Shown one piece after another: positions 60,618 through 64,000 of a stretch of DNA of 64,000 nucleotides. Position 1 is the stretch's first letter; every line of letters begins with the position of its first letter. Source of the stretch: Candidatus Poribacteria bacterium (GTDB taxonomy: Bacteria; Poribacteria; WGA-4E; WGA-3G). Both the position numbers and the translations under genes were made by a program. The stretch is taken from contig JAJDXV010000072.1 of NCBI GenBank assembly GCA_022823085.1, positions 1 through 64,000 on the forward strand. Direction: 5' to 3'. The notes under the pieces were generated by a model that did not search any database, was not told where the DNA came from, and saw nothing but the letters and a program-made list of their open reading frames with translations.

Positions 60618-62744
60618 TTGCATTTCTTTTAAGTATGCCATGAAACGCTTCTGTTCATCTGGATCTATATCTTCACTTCCGTTTAAAAAGGTCCATGTAC
60701 CGAAAAAGATTGCGTACGCCTCCTCTACAGAAGAAACATTTTGATGCTTGATTTCAAGCGTCATCGCCATTTTGTTGGTTTGCTGGATTTCAGGTGTACT
60801 CCAATCTTGAATCGTAGCAATCGGTGTTTCATAAAGCGTCTTGTTGAACTGTTGGAGTATCCGTTTTAGGAAGGTCTCTGTCACCTGATTGCCGCGGTAG
60901 TGTGCTGCGACAACAGATGCTTCTTCACTTTGAGGCACGTGATTGATTTGCAAATAATATCCTTCATCGGCGATAGCGTTAATTGTTTCTATGCGTTTCT
61001 CTGTCGTCAATGCTTGTCCGGGGGTATAAATGTTGTAAACCTTCGCGCCAGCGAGTTCTAACAGCTCTTTTAAGGTGCGTATCAACTTTTCTGTAGCAGG
61101 TGTATCGGTTCGGGAATCGAGAATGATAACAGCCGATGCATAAGCACCCCCTGCAATCGGATGAAGCTTGGTGCGGACGACTGCTGCTTGGTTCGGGGCG
61201 ATATTGACCTGACGTTTATTCCGATAGTAACCGACTTTAGAGATATGTAACGTTGTTTCGACAGGAACCTCCGAAGTCGGAACGGTTGTAATAAAGAAGT
61301 GTCCTTGTGCATCTGTGTGTGCGGTTAATCCGGTGTCAGTGTGTAATTGTACCTCTGGCAGGGGTTCATTCGCATCGGCATTCGCGATGTATCCTTGTAG
61401 AATGGCAATATCGACATCTGCGAAACGAATTGTCAGCGATTCACGGGTTTCACGATATGAAGCCTCCACAGTTGCTGTCCCGGGTGTATCGGAGGCGGAC
61501 AGATAGAAGTGTGCTGAGCCATCTTTCGAGGGGTGACGGGTCTCCGCGAGTGTGCCGTTTGATGCTTGTGCGTAGAGCGGTTCGTCGTCAGCGATTGGCA
61601 TTCCGTCAGCGTCGAAAGCAGTTACGGTGATACCGACGTAACTTTTCCCATCGGCGGGCAGCGTTTCTGTCCACGCGCGGAGTGTCAGTTTTTCGGCAGG
61701 TGGTGCCACCTTGAACCGTTGTGGTGAAGGTAGGCTATGATTACCGTAATAGTTCACCAGTTCCGTCTCGACGAAATGGATACCGTTTGAAAGCGGTTTT
61801 TCAATAGCAACAGTGATTATATCGGTATCGCGATCGTAGTGATGCGGGGCGGTGACACCATCGACTTTAACGCGGATAGAATCAGTGAAGACCTGTTGCC
61901 GTTTTAGCATCCATGCGCCGCGTTCGTGGAGACCGTCCATCACCCGAATCTGGAGGCGTGGCGTTTTTGTTTCAACGGTAGACCTGTGTTGTGGGTCAAT
62001 CAAAACCCCTTTTGGGAAGCCCGCTGCGACGTACCGTGCGATTCCGAGAAGGTAGCCGTACGCCTCCTGTCTAAGATAGGCATCGTCTTGTAGTCTCGTT
62101 TCCTCCTCTGGATTCGAGAGAAAAGATGCCTCACATAACACGGCTGGACATTCCGTAAGACGCAGAACGCCGAAGCCGGAAGCGGTAACCAATTTATCTG
62201 AATAGAGACCTGTCGCTGGTGATCTCGGTAAACGTAGCGCGTCTGAAACACCTTGTTGGATATACCGGGCGAGATCGAGGCTCTGACGCGAGTCGTCTGC
62301 ATCACCATGATACCAAGTGGAGGTGTAGTTCGTTTCTGGGCTGTTATCAATACCGTTGTGATGCAGTGAGATAAAGAAATCGGCACCACTTTCGTTAGCG
62401 ATTTGGCTCCGCCTTGCGAGGCTCACATAGGTATCATCAACACGGGTCATAACGACAGTCGCACCGACGTTCTGTAACATATCGCGTAAATGAAATGCGA
62501 CTTTTAGGTTGACTTCAGCCTCACGAACGCCTGTTGGGCCGCGTTTGTAATCAGGAACGTGTGCTTGTCCACCGTGTCCTGGGTCGAGACAAATTTTGAA
62601 ACCTTTAAGATGCCGGGTATAGGTAGGAAACTCGGTATGGCGTGGCATCTGTTGTTGGGAGATTTTTTGACGACTGGAACATCCGACGCACAACAGAAAA
62701 ACTGAGGCGATAACGGCAATTTTGTAAAGGCGACGGGTTTGCAT
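60609..62744 (-). CDS. N-acetylmuramoyl-L-alanine amidase lipoprotein with degenerate second amidase-like domain
   Basis: The 711-residue lipoprotein (signal LLCVGC, Cys22) cleaves the amide bond between muramic acid and the stem peptide. The Amidase_3 domain (about 48-245) has the zinc ligands H57 (DPGHGG), E75 and H128 (SLHHN), and catalytic E205 (LCEASF). Two Ig-like/Big-type regions (about 255-445) and a carboxypeptidase-regulatory-like domain (about 446-530) follow. The last ~165 residues (538-700) repeat the amidase layout in decayed form: the first His is lost (VIILDSRTD), while NHVP (H602) and LEIKH (E664) remain. The ATG has weak upstream pairing. The protein probably sits in the periplasm facing murein. 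Confidence 0.9.
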   Translation of the reverse strand: MQTRRLYKIAVIASVFLLCVGCSSRQKISQQQMPRHTEFPTYTRHLKGFKICLDPGHGGQAHVPDYKRGPTGVREAEVNLKVAFHLRDMLQNVGATVVMTRVDDTYVSLARRSQIANESGADFFISLHHNGIDNSPETNYTSTWYHGDADDSRQSLDLARYIQQGVSDALRLPRSPATGLYSDKLVTASGFGVLRLTECPAVLCEASFLSNPEEETRLQDDAYLRQEAYGYLLGIARYVAAGFPKGVLIDPQHRSTVETKTPRLQIRVMDGLHERGAWMLKRQQVFTDSIRVKVDGVTAPHHYDRDTDIITVAIEKPLSNGIHFVETELVNYYGNHSLPSPQRFKVAPPAEKLTLRAWTETLPADGKSYVGITVTAFDADGMPIADDEPLYAQASNGTLAETRHPSKDGSAHFYLSASDTPGTATVEASYRETRESLTIRFADVDIAILQGYIANADANEPLPEVQLHTDTGLTAHTDAQGHFFITTVPTSEVPVETTLHISKVGYYRNKRQVNIAPNQAAVVRTKLHPIAGGAYASAVIILDSRTDTPATEKLIRTLKELLELAGAKVYNIYTPGQALTTEKRIETINAIADEGYYLQINHVPQSEEASVVAAHYRGNQVTETFLKRILQQFNKTLYETPIATIQDWSTPEIQQTNKMAMTLEIKHQNVSSVEEAYAIFFGTWTFLNGSEDIDPDEQKRFMAYLKEMQRS

Positions 62745-62839
62745 TTAAAATTCCATATTCTCTGTCCAGGGCTAAAGCGAGCGATCGCGCCTGAACAGAG
62801 AACGTACTTTAGAATGGATTGCGAATGTACAGCTGCGGG

Positions 62840-63310
62840 TTATCGGTTATCGGTTTTCTGCCTATTTCGTCGTGATCTGGGACGTTCAAGGATCTCTTTG
62901 AGAACGATGCCTTGCCGAAACGCTTGTGGCGAAAAATCGAGGAGCGACGTAACCGGGACGGAGCGGATCCGAGCCGGGGACTCCACAGGTATTGGCGGCG
63001 GTTGCGGGCGCGTCGCCTCAACTGGCTGCGGCGATTCTTCCGGTGTAGGCGGCTCCGGTTCTTCGGGAACTTCTGACACTGCCTCCGTTTCATCCTCGTC
63101 CTGTTGTGTCATCATCTGTTCAAATTCGGTTGCGAACGGGAAATCTTCCATAAAAGGCGGTGGTGCTGCATTATCATCCGCCTGAGCAAGTGTATTTTCC
63201 TCCGCTCGCTTTTCAGCGTTTTGCTGTGTCCTCCGTCGGCGTGAATTGCCTAAAACGACTGACAGAATCACAATAATCAGCGGTACCAGCATCTGGATAA
63301 TACTATCCAT
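62840..63310 (-). CDS. Membrane-anchored proline-rich protein downstream of floA
   Basis: The 156-residue protein has one N-terminal helix (QMLVPLIIVILSVVLG), a basic stop-transfer (NSRRRR), and then a long acidic and proline-rich region (EVPEEPEPPTPEESPQP). It ends with a short basic tail (FRQGIVLKEILERPRSRR). Similar tails occur at the C-terminus of other bacterial anchor proteins, possibly as a peptide bound by a partner. The gene follows floA on the same strand, as small helper genes often do. The start at 63310 sits behind AAAGGAGAG. The frame upstream to 63403 translates repeat DNA and is rejected. Confidence 0.7.
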   Translation of the reverse strand: MDSIIQMLVPLIIVILSVVLGNSRRRRTQQNAEKRAEENTLAQADDNAAPPPFMEDFPFATEFEQMMTQQDEDETEAVSEVPEEPEPPTPEESPQPVEATRPQPPPIPVESPARIRSVPVTSLLDFSPQAFRQGIVLKEILERPRSRRNRQKTDNR

Positions 63311-63440
63311 AAGTCTCTCCTTTAGTGGATTTTGTGAGGGGCCTCCACCTTTAGGGCTGGGTGACCCAGCCCCTACGAAAGTCCGAGCGAATGAGTTATC
63401 CAACCGCTACGAAAGTCCGAGGGAGTGGGTAACCCAACCG
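63311..63440. repeat. Direct repeats and a hairpin between floA and the next gene
   Basis: CTACGAAAGTCCGAG occurs three times (about 63373, 63408 and 63441). The third copy supplies the last codons of floA. GGGCTGGG-TGA-CCCAGCCC (63353-63371 region) is a hairpin that may slow transcription. Confidence 0.55.
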
Positions 63441-64000
63441 CTACGAAAGTCCGAGCGAATGTGAGGAGCGAGTCGTGTCTATCTCCTGTCCATCAGTGAC
63501 GGGTGAAGCGATAGACTGGCGCATCTCTGTATCCGCGAGGATATTCCTGAGTTCATAATAATCCATAACGCTCATCCTTTCGGTGTTAAGCGTGTCCGCG
63601 ATTGCAAGGGGTACTTCAGCGTCAGCCTCAATCAATTTGATCGTCATCTCTTCAACGAGTGCTTTATTTTCTTCTTCTTCGGCTTGTGCCCGGGCGCGTT
63701 GTTCTTCGGCTTTGGCACGTGCTATTTTCAGTTCGGCTTCCGCTTGATCGGTCTGTAATTTAGCACCGACGTTTTCGCCGACGTTTATATCGGCTATATC
63801 GATTGATAAAATCTCGAAAGCGGTTCCAGAGGCTAAACCCTTGTCAAGCACCGTCTCCGAGATGCGGACCGGATTCTCCAAAACAGCCTTGTGACTATCC
63901 GATGAACCGATGGTCGTAATGATTCCCTCGCCGACCCTTGCGCGGATCGTATCTTCAGTCGCACCGCCGACAAGCCGGTCGATATCGGCTCTAACGGTAA
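63441..64000 (-). CDS. floA: Flotillin-like protein FloA, 3' part
   Basis: The visible 186 residues match the C-terminal part of Flo[52 protein letters not shown], then the coiled-coil [22 protein letters not shown], and [20 protein letters not shown]. FloA scaffolds membrane microdomains. The N-terminal membrane region and the start lie beyond base 64000. The last codons (SHSLGLS) lie in the repeat and look non-conserved. The usual NfeD-type partner would be expected upstream, outside the window. Confidence 0.92.
   Translation of the reverse strand, partial: TVRADIDRLVGGATEDTIRARVGEGIITTIGSSDSHKAVLENPVRISETVLDKGLASGTAFEILSIDIADINVGENVGAKLQTDQAEAELKIARAKAEEQRARAQAEEEENKALVEEMTIKLIEADAEVPLAIADTLNTERMSVMDYYELRNILADTEMRQSIASPVTDGQEIDTTRSSHSLGLS

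Noticed and set aside
62994..63185. Gly/Ser-rich plus-strand reading opposite the proline-rich protein
   Set aside because: It is the mirror of Glu/Pro codons in a well-supported minus-strand gene with a clear ribosome site.
1..64000. tRNA and rRNA genes
   Set aside because: Reading both strands I found no cloverleaf with a conserved T-arm sequence and no rRNA-like stretch. A covariance search would be needed to exclude a divergent one.

Overview
The window reads as chromosomal DNA of a free-living or symbiotic diderm bacterium of moderate GC. Two Omp85-type outer-membrane proteins, lipoproteins, a flotillin-like protein and a TRAP receptor all point to a two-membrane envelope. The mix of genes (BatA/von Willebrand protein, DUF6785-type membrane protein, VIT-VWA protein, sulfatase with TIM-barrel isomerases, corrinoid methyl transfer, many dispersed intergenic repeats) resembles Candidatus Poribacteria or a close relative. 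That assignment is inference from gene content only; there is no rRNA or tRNA gene here to test it.

Layout. 1-8 kb: a broken AAA ATPase, DUF971 protein, 7Fe-type ferredoxin, then recJ overlapping a bifunctional rel gene, and rpmB. 8-10 kb: a glycosyltransferase and a small EamA-like protein. 10-13.8 kb: an ECF sigma factor heading a five-gene run with a DUF4097 fusion protein and small membrane proteins. 13.9-20.2 kb: BatA/VWA protein, Omp85-like protein and a DUF6785-type transporter-like protein, co-oriented behind a good sigma70 promoter. 20.6-24.4 kb (minus): an HsdR_N-like nuclease, an HNH protein, an exported DUF4097 protein and a soluble protein homologous to the N-terminus of the 11 kb fusion. 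The upstream region of that last gene carries two copies of a promoter-like motif also found before the sigma gene. 24.5-30.2 kb (minus): corrinoid protein, its ferredoxin-ASKHA activator, homocysteine methyltransferase, DUF402 and DegT aminotransferase. 30.3-33.3 kb: an IS3 remnant inside a broken gene, then an MvaI/BcnI-type restriction-modification pair. 33.5-41 kb (minus): TRAP receptor and TatT, a YgfZ/GcvT-like protein and a 1228-residue protein that joins DUF4097, CBM9-like, POTRA and Omp85 barrel regions. 41-48.4 kb: xylose isomerase-like protein, adenylate kinase-like protein, a small membrane protein, a GT39-like enzyme, twin GNATs and aroK-aroB. 48.7-52 kb: a four-gene membrane operon with no known function, led by an FN3-DUF6754 protein. 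52-54.5 kb: TIM-barrel isomerase and sulfatase. 54.5-64 kb (mostly minus): methylase fragment, VIT-VWA protein, SDR, adenine-type methylase, dipeptide epimerase, a lipoprotein amidase with a degenerate second amidase-like domain, a membrane-anchored proline-rich protein and the 3' part of floA.

How it may work together. Three DUF4097 proteins, an ECF sigma factor and a shared promoter-like motif suggest an envelope-stress or envelope-surveillance regulon (inference). The corrinoid protein, activator and homocysteine methyltransferase form a coherent one-carbon module. The amidase and dipeptide epimerase fit murein turnover and peptide recycling. Between genes there are at least three families of short repeats. 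One of them ends exactly at start codons and supplies the ribosome-binding site.
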